From assembly GCA_900323505.1 (NCBI GenBank), contig OOIN01000046.1, positions 104,012 to 168,011 on the forward strand: a stretch of DNA of 64,000 nt, given 5' to 3'. The DNA is from Ustilago trichophora. Its lineage: Eukaryota; Basidiomycota; Ustilaginomycetes; Ustilaginales; Ustilaginaceae. Position numbers and translations under genes: made by a program. This document shows, in pieces, positions 1 through 11,046 of the stretch; the stretch's first letter is position 1, and each line of letters opens with the position of its first letter. Below the pieces are notes generated by a model. The model had not been told where the DNA came from. It saw only the letters and a program-made list of their open reading frames with translations, and did no database searches.

Positions 1-770
1 CTTGGTGCTCAAGTCATGACATGTTGACCTCAGCCTCTCCACAAAGGCCTTCAGCTCAGAGCGACTCAAGTGTGTTGTCTGTGGCTTCAAACAAGTTGTT
101 GGTGCTCCAATCCCTGATGCAAAGCTGCCCATCACCCTTCTGCTCCTGCACAAGCTTGTGCAAGCTCTGCACACTGTCTGTCTGCTGCAGCATGACAGGT
201 GCATGTACAGAGCTGCCTTCTGCCTCACCTTTGCCTGCTTCCTATGTGCAGGCAAGCTCACTTGGGAAGTGCAAGGCCCCAATGTGCTCACAGTTGCTGC
301 CATCTCCTTTGCACACAACTACTTGCACAGCACTGTCATGCTGCCAGCCAGCAAGACGGACCAATTCAGGCAAGGTGCTACACTCACAGCACCTGCACCG
401 TGTCGGCTCTCTGTGTCATCTGTCACAACCGGGAGCCACACAAGCCTCTCTTCATGCTGGAGGGCCGCCAACCCTTCATGCAATCAGCCTTTGTCAGCAC
501 CCTCAGGAAATGCCTCAAGACATGCCAAGTCTTGTCGCAGTCTTACTTGGGCCACTTTTTCTGCAGAGGTGCTACAACCTGAGCTGCGTCCAATGGAGTG
601 GATGCTGACACAATCTGTGGCCTCAGTTGTTGGCGCAGCGACTGCTTTTGACAATATCTTGACAAGTCTGCCGCCAACAGAGCTACCACCACAAAGACAG
701 CTCTGTATGTCAACACCTCAGCTCTGTTGTGTCTCAACACTGTTGCCTGGCACAACTTGTGATGCAGATT
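1..770 (+). pseudogene. Tyrosine-recombinase mobile element relic, 3' part (Crypton/DIRS-like)
   Basis: Broken reading frames encode pieces of a tyrosine recombinase. Around 440-580 the frame starting at 199 reads PLFMLEGRQPF, then SYLGHFFCRGATT, which matches the usual H-x-x-R box (GHSFRRGA type). After a stop the same frame continues with GVDADTICGLSCWRSD and, past another stop, QYLDKSA, matching the W/H...Y end of the catalytic domain. At least two in-frame stops and the C at the box arginine neighbour show it is dead. The 5' part lies outside the window. CG dinucleotides are scarce and TG/CA common. Whether it is a Crypton or a DIRS/Ngaro-type element cannot be decided without the missing part. 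Confidence 0.5.
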
Positions 771-869
771 GCCTTTCTTGCTGTGACTCGTCTTCTGTTG
801 CTCTCCAGCCTCAGTTCATGACTGTCACACCATGGGAGCTCGCAAGCAAATCCTCAGATTTAGGCAATC

Positions 870-3704
870 TTACTTGAGTCTTATGACTCTCATGACTGAT
901 GATATGGTGGGATATCCAAAAAAGACTGCTGGTCGTTGATTGTTGGGATCAAATGGGTCATTCAAGCTTGGTGCAGTGGAAGTCAAGCCATAGATTGGAA
1001 TCAGTAGGTCCCAAGTATGTTGGTTTGCCACTATGTAGAGTGCGGCCTGATGACACCAGTACTCAACCAACAGCTTGGGATCAGCCTGGTACCAGGCCAT
1101 GACCATCACACCAAGCTTGGCAAAGTGTGTGAAGTTGAGATAGTAGTTTGATGCCCACTCCAAAACGTCGCGTTCAGGTTGAGGTTTATGGCCATGATCC
1201 CAATCATACCATCTGGCATTGCATTTTGTGTTGAAGAGCTTTTTGAGCCAATCTTTGAGGCAGATGGGGTCACATTGAGCTTGGAACAGGGCAGGATTGC
1301 TTTCACCCAGTTGCCCATTGGAACACGCTCTCTGGATGTGTTTGGCAGCAACTAGATCAGTTGCCATGCTGGTGAGCAGATGCACATATTCCTTGCCTTC
1401 CTTGCTCAGCATCATGCCAACACTGCAATAGGCAGTTGCAAGGACCCTGACAGCTTTGGACCATCGCTTCTTGCATGTAGTAAATGCATTGGAAGTGCTA
1501 CCATGGAATAGGGATGCTACAGCAAGCAAAACCGCAGGCTCAGATGGATTTGCAGTGACGTACAAGTCAGTGAGATTCACCTTGCTTATAATGCGCAAAA
1601 ACTTGGACACCTGCTTCTGCAGGAATGATTGACTAGTCTTCAAGCGCTGCTTTAAAGCCTTCTCTTTGTCAGTGTTGATGTGATTTGAGCTCAGGCTATT
1701 GGATTCTGGGTCAGCTCTGGAGCTGGAGAAGCGAGCGCCTTGATGACCAACAAAATTGAGTGAAAGGTGTTTTCTGACAACAGCCATGACAAGGTCAAAA
1801 TACACTGTGTTGGTTTGAGGAGGCCAAAATGAGTGGTATCCAAATGTTTGTAGAAAAGCTTCCTGAGGATGTTGGTGAGATGTGGCATGCACAGGAGATT
1901 GTTGTCTCCAAACCTGAGATACAGGCTGGTGCTCCACAGTGGCCTTCCAAACCATTGGAGCATGTCAATGAGGTGGCCAAATGTGAGACTTCCTGCCCAA
2001 AGCTCTTCCATTAAAGCCGTAGATCTGGCTTGGTGCTTATAATGGACATTGAATGGCAAATAAGTGAAAGGAGGGACAATGGTTCTGCCTTCCTCTTTGC
2101 CAAGGCGAAGCAAAGCATCAACTCTACTGTTGCCTGCTAGATGCGCAATGCTGATTTCTGTGTGGATGAGGATCAAGCAGGTGCATTTGGGCCTGCTCTC
2201 TCTCCAAAGGCAACAGAGGATGGGCAGTAGGTCCTTAAAGACAGCCACCTTGTCCACTACAAGAAAGAAGCATGAGCTGCTTTGGAGACTCTTATGCTTG
2301 GGGATAGTTTCTTCTAGATCTTGAAGATGTGGTTGAATGTATTCCTTGGCCGCTTGCATAGCTACCTTGGCTGGCATATTCTTCTCCTGAACTGCTGGCT
2401 TCAGAGTTGAGATGGTCTGCCTGAAAGTGTTGCCTTTGGCTTTGCCCTTGCCCTTGCTGTTGCTGTTGCTCTGGCCCTGTTGATTTCCCTTGCCCTTGCC
2501 CTGGCCCTGGTCCAGGTCCTTAGCAGGAGTCCCTTTGGTGGAAGTGATTTTGTTTTGTGCCACTTTGGTGATCCTTTCCAGCAACTTGCTTCAAAAGAGT
2601 GGATCCTCTTTGGACAAGGGAATTGAGGCACTGTTGGTTGGTGAGGAAGCAATGTTGCTTTGCAGCAGACTCAGGGCAGCATCACTTTCAAAGGACGTGT
2701 TGGCCCTGACTCCACCCTGTGCTTGTGCTACTGGGTGAAGCAAGCTTTCACAGCATTGTTGCAACTGGGACTGAGACTGATTGCCATCTTGAAACAAGTA
2801 GTCCCAGATGAAGTTGGTGCTGCTATGGATCCTTCAAGCAAGATCAAAGATGGTGGTCTGCCAACAGGATTCCACATTGTTGTGAAGGAATTGGCCTTGC
2901 AAACCAAAGCAGCCGCTCAGGCAATTGAGTTGCTTGATACAATTGGCAACAAGGGAGAAGTAAGCACCAATCTAAGCGGCAAGGTGCTTGTGCTGCACCA
3001 TCAATCTACTTTGGTTCAAAGTCTTGGTCTTCCACTTGCACTGCAAGGTGTTGCCAAAGTATGTGTGCATGGGTCCATCAAAGGGAGGAAAAGAGGTGGG
3101 CATGTTGATTTGTTTGCGTGTACAGACAAGCATGCCCGCCTGGCAGGCCAAGAGCTGGACAACGAGTTTAGTCTTGCCCATGCCGGAAGATTTGAGAATT
3201 GAGGTTGTCTTGGCATACACTGTATTGGCATTCTGTCCCTGGTTGATGAAGGTGTTTGCTTGGAGAATGAAATGTTGCAGAAGTTTGAGTGAGTCTCTGT
3301 GGAAAGCATCTTGGAAGTTGCTGCGCACCTGGTTGTTGGCAAGAGTTTTGGATGAGACGGCTGAGGCGGAGGTGTTGTCTTGCTGAAAAATAAGCACAAT
3401 CAAGTACCAAAGGTGGTGGGCAAGCTCTTCCAATGGCAGCTTGCACTTGTCCTTGAAGGACTGCGTCAAGGACTTAAAAGACATGCTCATTGTGTGTTAT
3501 GACCTCTTGTATGTGCTCAAAAAGTTGTTTACCATCACAGGCTGCATTGAGCGCATTGGTGTTGTGCACATTGGAGAACCAAATGAGATCACTCTGAAAT
3601 TGATCAGTGGAAGCAGGAAAAGGTAAAGGGGGGTGCCTGCAAGACTTGGATGGCTTGAACTTGCCTATGTTCTTCACAAGAACTTTGATCAGATGTTGAG
3701 CCAC
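870..3704 (-). pseudogene. Broken copy A of a multicopy P-loop family
   Basis: Read on the minus strand, consecutive frames give an ordered but interrupted protein. A Walker A motif SSGMGKTKL lies near 3195. A Walker B-like CFFLVVDK lies near 2270, followed by PPFTYLPF and WFGRPLW (about 1930-2070), then NYYLNFTHFAK (about 1120) and DLLIPIYGL (about 990). The same order is seen in the intact 1000-aa gene at 11047-14049. Frame changes near 2590, 1950 and 1700 make it a pseudogene. It is CpG-poor. The P-loop, FD-like and GRPLW order resembles large lineage-specific families of basidiomycetes whose NTPase is also found in Crinkler-like proteins; that is family knowledge, and the function is unknown. 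Confidence 0.6.
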
Positions 3705-4057
3705 ATCAATGTGCGCATCCTTGTCATCCAGCTTCCCTGGGAAGAAGATTCATTTGAGATTGTCAGAAGGCTTCAAGCCTTTGTTGAGAAGCTCTTGGAT
3801 GGCGCAAAGGAGACGGCATTGATTATCTGGTGGCATGACAAATCCATAGCCAAGATGAAGAAGAAAAGAGAAGGGAAGAAAGGAAGTGCTTATGCAATGT
3901 AGTCCGATTTGAGTAATACCAGCTGTGACGGGTACGGATCGTAGGTGGTGGTGGTAAGGAGGAAGGCAAGGATGGCTGAGCAGCTGAGTGAATGCGTGAA
4001 TGCGCACATGCACAATTCATCCAAGGATCCAAGTTCCAAGATTTCCACACGTGACTG
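3705..4057. other. Spacer between two divergent family relics
   Basis: CpG-poor spacer between copy A (leftward) and copy B (rightward). I see no gene. The short reading frames here look like decayed 5' ends. Confidence 0.4.
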
Positions 4058-5984
4058 ATGGCACATGCATATTGGTGGTTGGCTCAGTTTCATTCAACTC
4101 TCTGCATCACCATCACCACCATCATCATTGCTCTGTCGCTGTCAACATCATCAAGCTTGTTTTCAGCACAATGGAAATTGACAAGGCCAAATCAGGCCAC
4201 CACACCCATTCAGCGTCAAGCAACAGCAGCCTTGCATCATCCTCCTGCCAAAAGTATCAACTTGACCCGTTTCTGTCCAACTTTCTTGCCCAAAAAGGAA
4301 AAAAAGCACAAGTCCTTCAATTCTTCTCTTGAAACTGCTTTTGATGATACCAAAAAGCTCAAGGAACGGTTTTATGCACTTGACTGCTGCCTCAAGGTGC
4401 CTGTTCTTGAGTCGCTGCTCTTGGCCCTTGGCCAAAGCGGTGATGATCTTCCCCTCAAATTTATGAAGGAGGTCTTCCACATGTCCACCTTGCCCCTATA
4501 ATTCAAATGCAGATATCATCCAAAACCTTGACAAGAAGCAACTCAACTGCACATATTGTATCAATGCCAGCTGTCAGACAGTTAACGTTGTGTGCACCAC
4601 ACCTACCGTAAACTTCAACAATCAATTCTATGGTGGTGGTCTACTGCTCCTCAAAAGCCACATTACGATCCACAACAACCTGTGCCACATCCCTAGTGGC
4701 AACGTCCGCACTGGCCCTGTGCATACAGAAGTTGTCAGCACTAAGAAGCCAGCCAAGACCCCCAACATTGCACATCACTACTACAGCAAGGTTCTGCCAA
4801 TCATCCAGTTGTTGAGTTTTGGCAAGACTAGGACATGCATCTAGTTAAACACCAACTTTCCAGGCGTGCTTGTGTGCCTTCATTCATCCAGCACCAACAG
4901 TCCATACCACAACTCCGATTATGTCTCGCTTCCCCCTCAAGACTCTCAGGTCTTTGAGCATTTTGCCAAGCACAACAACAATTACCAGGGAGATGAGAAG
5001 CCCACTACTCAACCTGCACATCAACAGTTCAACCTTGTGCACCTTGCCATACTAGCCTGGCTCTCAGCATACTGCAATGCTATTGCATTCTATTTGGCAT
5101 ACCTCAAACAAATGTCTCCCACGTGTTTCTCCACACACCACACGTGCACATCCAACCCGCAACTCTGCTTGTCTACCATTTTATTCCAGCTAGCCAATGC
5201 CATCCATACTTCAGACTGTATTCCGCATTGCTTGTTCTGCAAGAGAGCCACATGTCCAAATCACAATCTTATCAAGATTTTCTCACACAACAGGCATCCC
5301 CCTGAAGCCTTTGTTTTGCAGCAGCCACATAAGCAGCAAAAGGAGCAAAAGGAGCAAGTGGAGCCAAAGACGTGTGACCCACCACACCTCTACTGCACCC
5401 AAAACCTCTGTACCCAGCGCCTTGAGCACATTTGCAAAGATGCAAAGCGCATCAACAAACAGATGCTCAATGCGTATTCAGGACAACTTTCTTGCAACGT
5501 CCTCCTCCTCGACACCATCTCAGACTTCCTTTGGGAGAATCTCCACTCCCTCAAAGACTCAACACCCAACTTTGCCAACCAACTCTTTTTCTTTTTGGCC
5601 TTTGACAAATGCAGATCTATGGCCAACCTTCTCCCCATCATACATTGAGTATGGTCCCATACTCTCCCAAGGCACACCTGGATTCTGCTTGTCAACACTA
5701 ACTCAGACCTGGCCCTGCTTGCAGGCAGGACCACCCGCAAAGACTCATGCTGCATGAACCCCAGTGGCATGCATCTGCTCACACAGCCCTTTTTGACAAT
5801 GCCCCTGGATGTCAATTTTCCACCAGCCTATCGACAAGATCTCTTCAATTGGAACTGCAAGCTCACATTCAAGGAGCTCAACCAGATGCTGCCATGCCTT
5901 GGCCGCAATTTTGAAGCCAGCATTCTGATCAGGTATTTTGACAGACTGATCTTTTTCACATTAACCATCAGTGTTTGCAGTTGA
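4058..5984 (+). pseudogene. Broken copy B of the multicopy P-loop family
   Basis: Plus-strand relic of the family at 870-3704 and 11047-14049. It reads YSKVLPIIQLLSFGKTRTCI near 4780-4845 (a Walker A GxGKT version), LFFFLAFDKC near 5585-5615 (Walker B-like) and PFLTMPLDVNF near 5790-5820 (the PPFTYLPF region). Several stops and frame changes separate these blocks, and the C-terminal GRPLW and NFTHFAK parts are missing. The 5' ends of copies A and B face each other about 350 bp apart. Confidence 0.55.
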
Positions 5985-6226
5985 GTTATGTCTGTCTGCT
6001 ACAGTTCATGGGTATTCCTCAGCCATGCCTGATCACTGTGTGTTCCTGCAGCAGCCATCAGCTGCTCATTCACATCTGTCACTTTGCCAGCCATGTCTAC
6101 CAGTGTGTCAGTGATATCAATCATGTCCATCATTTCACCAGTCAAGTTTGAAAAAGTGTCAGTCCTGTCTGTCACTCAACCAACCTGCTATTCAGTGAAG
6201 CAACAGACGGCTCAGTGAGTCTGCGG

Positions 6227-6475
6227 CTCAGCCAAAAAAGTTGGATTGGTCTGTCAGGCACTAGAGCAGTGTGGGTGAGCATGTCTGGCACACTAGCAGT
6301 TTCCATGAATTTTGATGCATCCTTCACCCACCTGTCCGCTGCCCAGCCAAAGAAAAATTTGTTTCCATTGCAGCACTACAGCAGTGTTTTTTGAACTGTC
6401 CCTCAGGCTGATGGAGCACGGCCAGGGTGGCCAATTTGGCAGGATGGACTGGTGCCTCTCCTGCAGCTGGCAGAC
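6227..6475 (-). repeat. Helicase fragment, inverted twin of 16034-16280
   Basis: These 249 bp are the reverse complement of 16034-16280. I find one substitution (A/G in cactRgagc) and one A-run length change. The fragment corresponds to the region just upstream of the DECH box of the RecQ-like helicase relic at 16 kb. The two copies are inverted with about 9.6 kb between them. Confidence 0.85.
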
Positions 6476-7069
6476 AATGACCAATGGCTAGGTGATGTCT
6501 TCACCAGCGCTTCCCTCTCTTCCATCTCATCCCAAGCCTTGCAAGACTCCCCTTCTAGCTACAAGTGCAAGCGCACAGGTGTCAATCCACGGCGCAACTC
6601 TGTGGCTGGGGCCTACTATGAATTGCAGGTCAACACAGCCCATTTCTGCTTGGAGATCAAGTGTGAGAATAGCAGGCAAATCATCAAAAAGCTTCAGCTC
6701 AAGCTGGCTGCAAGCAAGGAGCACAGGGAGAAAGAGATTCAGGAGTGCAACAAGTACTTTGATGTCATGGAGCACCTTGCAATGTGCATGCACATTGCTG
6801 CCGTCCCTCAACCTGTTTCTTTGCCTTCCACTGGCTCCTCAACCCCTTTGGCTCTTTCAGCTTCTGTTGGTTCCTCAACTCACTCAGGTCCCTTGTCTCC
6901 CTCAGACTTTGAGTTGAGCTTTCCTTCACATCAATGTCTCTTGGTCCATAGCTTTGTTGTCTTGCTTCATTTTGTCTTCATCAAGCTCATTTATCTCTGC
7001 ACCACACCTTGTCACCCCTCTGCATCATACCCTGTACTCTCATCTCATTGCATCACACATAATATGTAG
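6452..7069 (+). pseudogene. Transposon-associated reading frame, probable accessory protein relic
   Basis: A 205-codon frame whose core (about 6590-6800) reads GAYYELQVNTAHFCLEIK followed by a charged, helix-prone stretch (KKLQLKLAASKEHREKE). A serine/proline-rich tail follows. Such coiled proteins accompany PIF/Harbinger transposases in fungi, and a Harbinger-like transposase relic follows at 7631. The pairing is an inference. The first codons overlap the helicase fragment, so the true start is not visible. Confidence 0.35.
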
Positions 7070-7630
7070 CATATCCTTTATTGTTGATGAGGCTCACTGA
7101 GCCTCAATCAAATGTTTTTGTTGTCTAACAATTTCCAGTCTATGCACAAGTACGTCTCAAAATTGTTGATGGAGTCAAATTTAGTGATGCACACTTACAC
7201 GCAACTGCACAATTCTTTTTCTAAACCTCAACCACCATCTTGCTTCACCATTTGTGTGCTTATTTAAACTTCCAGACACTTCAATCTCACAGACATACCC
7301 AACATTGCCCTCATGGTCAGATCAGTGTCAAACAGTTGCTCCTTGTTGACATACTTGATGCACTGGAGCTTGCATTGAAGGACAACCTGGAAAAGCACAG
7401 GAGGCAGCTCAGTACTTTCCAGGCAATGGTAGATGGTGACAACAACAGTGATAAAAATGCAAGCACTGAGATCACTGACCTATCCAATATCCCCAACATA
7501 AGCAGCAACATCAGTCTCAGTCAGGACAGTACTCTTTTCAGACTCCTGCAAGCTTGTTGAGCTCTACAAAACACTACTCAGTCCCACACACTCATATCAT
7601 GGGTAGTAACAAAAAACTTGTTGATCTTCT
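7070..7630. other. CpG-poor spacer with perfect palindrome and small frame
   Basis: It contains a 9-bp perfect inverted repeat with a 1-bp centre (TGAGGCTCA-C-TGAGCCTCA, 7088-7106), possibly a transposon end. A 106-codon frame at 7240-7560 has no recognisable domain. Confidence 0.35.
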
Positions 7631-8520
7631 CAATTGACATGCCATTAATGACAAGGTAATTTACCAAGGCCTTGTGTGCATGGCACCTGAGGAGTTTGAT
7701 AATCTGGTGACCTGGCTGCACTCCACTCAGGCATTTGGTTAGGCAGCCTCCCTATCAACAAGGTGAGGAAAATGGGCTTGGTTGCTCTATATTGTTTTGG
7801 CTGCTCAGGAAATGGAAGTGGTGAGCACAATACCTTGCTGCAGTGTGGATGCAGTGTGGGAAGCCTCATTGGATGGACAGACAGGACAATTGAATGACTT
7901 TTGGAGCTCAACAAGGAAGTCATGTGCTTTGCAAGAGAGGGTGAACAAGCAAGGACAAAGGCTTTGTTTACAAACACATCTGGAGCCAATTAATGGGGAC
8001 AGCTGGTAGTTGATGGAATGCACATCCCACTTGCTTTCTGACCAAGCATCTTGACCAAAGAACACTACAACTACAAAGGGTTCTTCTTGCTCAATGTTGC
8101 CTTGGTGATCTTACTGCACTTTCTCAGTATCATTGAAACAGTTGTTGGCCAGCCTGGCAGCATGCAAGACTCCAGGGTCTAGACCACCTGCAGCAACATC
8201 CTCAAGAAACCTTGTCTCTACCTGGACAAAGGTGAATTCATCTGGGTTGATGGTGGCTATGGCTTCTTGCCATTCACATGCAGTCATTTCATGCATATCA
8301 ACGCTGACAAGAGCCAAGACCTCAAATACTTCAACAACAAGCTCTTGCAAGTAAGAATCAGGGTCAAACATGCTATTGTGTACCTGAAGAATTGGTTCCA
8401 ATGTCTGTCTGGGTACCATGGCAACATCTAAGGGGTCAATAAACTTGAAGCAGCAGGCAAAGCAATCCAAGCCTGCCTTATTGCACACACCTTTGCAAGT
8501 CAATACAACAAGCCTGATGA
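7631..8520 (+). pseudogene. PIF/Harbinger-like transposase relic
   Basis: Plus-strand frames interrupted by stops carry the DDE_Tnp_4 signature in order. HYNYKGFFLLNVALV lies near 8050-8100, GQPGSMQDSRV near 8150-8180, FIWVDGGYGFLPF near 8235-8275 and RVKHAIVYLKNWFQCL near 8360-8410. These match the 'R.G..S.N.Q', 'PGS.HD.RV', 'D.GY' and 'VE.A.G.LK.RF..L' blocks of Harbinger transposases. Stops are frequent, so it is inactive. No terminal repeats were identified. Confidence 0.6.
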
Positions 8521-8905
8521 TCTTGCAGAGCTGCTAATGCTCACAAAGGATGATGCAAATGAGGTTGTGCAAGCCCCAATACCCCACCCACAACAAAAAA
8601 TTTGCAGAAGTCTGATCTATCAAAAGTATGTATGGTACTTTTGAAAGTTCTTGATAATTGATACCCCTACTGTCGCTCTCTTTTCGGAATTCGGATCTGA
8701 AGATCAACAAAAGACGCTAAGCAAGCCAGACTGAATCAGAATGGCTGATGCGCATTCTCCAAGGCAGTCTCCAAATGAATTAGGGGCAGACCCACCTCAA
8801 GTGAGTCTGTGCGCGTTGTTCCAGTGCTGAGATTGGGCCTCCTTATCCAACTCACCACCTTTCCCCCTGGAACTTGCCATTAAACGTTTCCGCACCCCTC
8901 AAATC
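8521..8905. other. Region upstream of the first bE-like gene
   Basis: CG content rises from about 8.66 kb, marking the end of the repeat block. An upstream ATG at 8738 opens 20 codons that end at GTGAGT, a possible donor site. It could be an upstream exon or a uORF. There is no divergent bW-like reading frame, although bW would be expected here in a complete b locus. Confidence 0.4.
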
Positions 8906-9766
8906 ATGTCTCGCAGCCAAGACCTTTCCATTCTCGCTCTGGCGCTTGAAGATGTCGAGGCAAGGCTGCTTGGCATCAATGACGAGTTGAATCCAGGCCT
9001 CGTTCGTGAACTCGAAGCACTCATGCTGAGGACCCATCGCGCATTTTCAGACAGCTTTCAGAACGATCGAGTCATCACGAATATCCACCAAATCACACAC
9101 AGGATCCGAATTGTGATAGAATCCAGGCTAAGATTGCACCAATGCTTCACGATTCTACGCCGCGATCTAGCTCAAAAGTCACATGCTCATCTTGCATCCG
9201 AGGGGGGGTTACAGACGCCCCGAACAGAGTGCGTGTCCACATCCTTGCCCAACTTTTGGTTGAGAACCCATTTCCTCAAGACGCTGGACAATCCTTATCC
9301 GTCTCACGAAGAGAAAGACATGCTCGTCCGAAGAATCAACGCATCTGCCGCGCATGAAACTGCAATTGGCGTGCGGAAGGTGTCCCAGTGGTTCATCAAC
9401 GCTCGCCGCCGTTCTGGATGGTCGCAAATCCTTCGCAAGTTCGCGCGGAACGACCACTCCAAGATGCAGCGGCTCGTGAAGACCAAGCTCCTCTCCACAC
9501 CCCCAACGAAATTCTCCTCGGAGCAGTCTTTCCTTCCGCAGAGCTTGGACGCGGTCCTCTGCCTTAATCTTGAAAGACAAATTACTGCCGCAGAGAAGAA
9601 TGACTTCGACAAGGATTGGCTTGGTATGATAAATTGGATCAAATATGGTGTCAGAGAGACTGTTGAAGGACGTATACCTGATCTAGATGTGGAAGGCGAG
9701 ACGTTCATGCCAGATCGCAGGTGGTCCGGTCCTACATCTGGAAATTCGCGACCGAGCGCAATCTGA
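8906..9766 (+). CDS. bE-type homeodomain protein, short form
   Basis: A 286-aa uninterrupted frame of the b mating-type East (HD1) family. In smuts, bE pairs with bW from a different allele to form the regulator of filamentous growth and pathogenic development. Residues 1-110 form the variable, leucine-rich dimerisation part (LSILALALEDVEARLL). FLKTLDNPYPSHEEK (about 124-138) and VSQWFINARRRSGW (about 158-171) are the homeodomain helices, with the WF-N-R recognition core intact. LERQITAAEKNDF and WIKYGV follow, as in bE. The protein stops soon after residue 250, whereas smut bE proteins usually run to about 410-470 aa, so the C-terminal region is missing. No bW partner is adjacent. About half of the residues match the second copy at 46504-47337. 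Function is uncertain. Confidence 0.75.
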   Translation: MSRSQDLSILALALEDVEARLLGINDELNPGLVRELEALMLRTHRAFSDSFQNDRVITNIHQITHRIRIVIESRLRLHQCFTILRRDLAQKSHAHLASEGGLQTPRTECVSTSLPNFWLRTHFLKTLDNPYPSHEEKDMLVRRINASAAHETAIGVRKVSQWFINARRRSGWSQILRKFARNDHSKMQRLVKTKLLSTPPTKFSSEQSFLPQSLDAVLCLNLERQITAAEKNDFDKDWLGMINWIKYGVRETVEGRIPDLDVEGETFMPDRRWSGPTSGNSRPSAI

Positions 9767-10048
9767 TCAAGAGCAAGGTTAGATCTCTTCCTTGTCTAAC
9801 CGAGGCGAGAGAAAGACCCGGCACAGTGATGATCTGGCGGTGGGTTATGCATTTCAAGGATCTTTCGTGTACAGTACAGACCCAGTTAGTCTACCCCGCA
9901 CATGTGGAGAATCTGATATCATCGATGCATATTCCAACGACTTTTCGACGCCGGTGTGTAAATTTTCAGTAATACACCTTTTTCTAATCAAGACCGACAG
10001 AGTCACACCTTTGTTCGGTAAAATCGCAGCTTGTTGGAGACAGTTGAC

Positions 10049-10268
10049 CTCACACGCTCTTCAACAGCCCTGCTGCGATGACCAACAGACCCCCCTTTCA
10101 AAACCAACAGCTGGGCATGTTGTTTGTGAGATTCTGCAGGGATCAGTGAAGGATGTATCTCCGCCTTCATGAGCATCAACTCTAATTTCTTCGAACTAGT
10201 GCAAGGCTGTTGGTTTTGAAAGGGGGGTCTGTTGGTCATCGCAGCAGGGCTGTTGAAGAGCGCGTGAG
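10049..10268. repeat. 62-bp near-perfect inverted repeat with 96-bp loop
   Basis: The left arm 10049-10110 and right arm 10207-10268 are reverse complements with one mismatch (cacacgctc versus cacgcgctc). The arms contain CCCCCC/GGGGGG runs. Transcribed, it would fold into a long hairpin. No TA duplication is obvious at its ends. It may be the two ends of a small element or the product of an inverted duplication. Confidence 0.85.
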
Positions 10269-10369
10269 CTGTTTCTTGTGTTTCGAACAATTTTGAAATA
10301 TATCCGTTATGAATGGAGAAAGATGTCATATAGTCTGTGTTTCTAATGCAACCGCTTTCAAAAAATTTG

Positions 10370-10800
10370 TAGATAACTGCCAACGTGACGGTCTGTCGTT
10401 GCGTGAAGAGCAGCAACACAGCGTGAAGCAGCAAGAATGTAGCGTGACACAGGCCGTTATGACAACGTGATGTGCTCCTTTGCGCGATGGCAGTGTGTTA
10501 ACGTTACTGCTGCTGTTCCAACTACAGCCTGCGCAATCACACACAGTGGCTGCACTACGATGCAGACAATAAGTTGAACAAGACGTCCAGACTGTTAGAG
10601 AGACGGTGACAAGCAGGAACAGCGCTTGCATCATGCTCCAGCCCATAACGAGAAGAGCCCATCGAGCAGACGCTGAGGGAGACCCCAATGTTAGATCGAA
10701 GAGTCATGGATAGTCTCACGCTATGGTGGTCTCTAACGTAGTCATCACGGCCGGTGTCAGGCTACATTTTTGCTGTTTCAGGCTGTGTTGCCGCTCTTCA
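10370..10800 (-). mobile_element. Tc1/mariner fragment (C-terminal transposase and subterminal repeats)
   Basis: The stretch 10590-10680 resembles the segment of the element at 51882-53597 that encodes the transposase C-terminus (HPLGPEHNASAALARHG region). The stretches 10380-10480 and 10700-10760 carry the same GCGTGA/ACGTGATG-type subterminal motifs. No complete TIR is left. It is a degraded relative of the elements at 14155 and 51882. Confidence 0.5.
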
Positions 10801-11046
10801 CACAGCCATCTCGCGTTATATTGGGTTCATATCACATGGCGGTCCTGCCCGATTGGGTTGACCAAGTGATCAGGATCAAATCTCATCACGGTGGGGCACG
10901 TGACTTCTAAATGAAAATCCGAGAAACAGCAAAGGCCAATAACATCGAGCCAACTGACCACCCGCGTAGCCTCGTCTCCACTCCCACGAACCCGTGTCTT
11001 TCTGCCCTTACAAGCTACCTTTACCACGTTGTACGCCTTCGCCGAT

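Larger units (their letters stand above)
9767..11046. other. Region between bE-like gene and the 1000-aa gene
   Basis: Holds the 62-bp inverted repeat (10049-10268) and a Tc1 transposase fragment (about 10370-10800), described separately. Short open frames just after the bE stop (9721-9972, 9792-10172) might be remains of the lost bE C-terminus, but I cannot align them. 10800-11046 has normal CG content and is the presumed promoter of the next gene. Confidence 0.45.
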
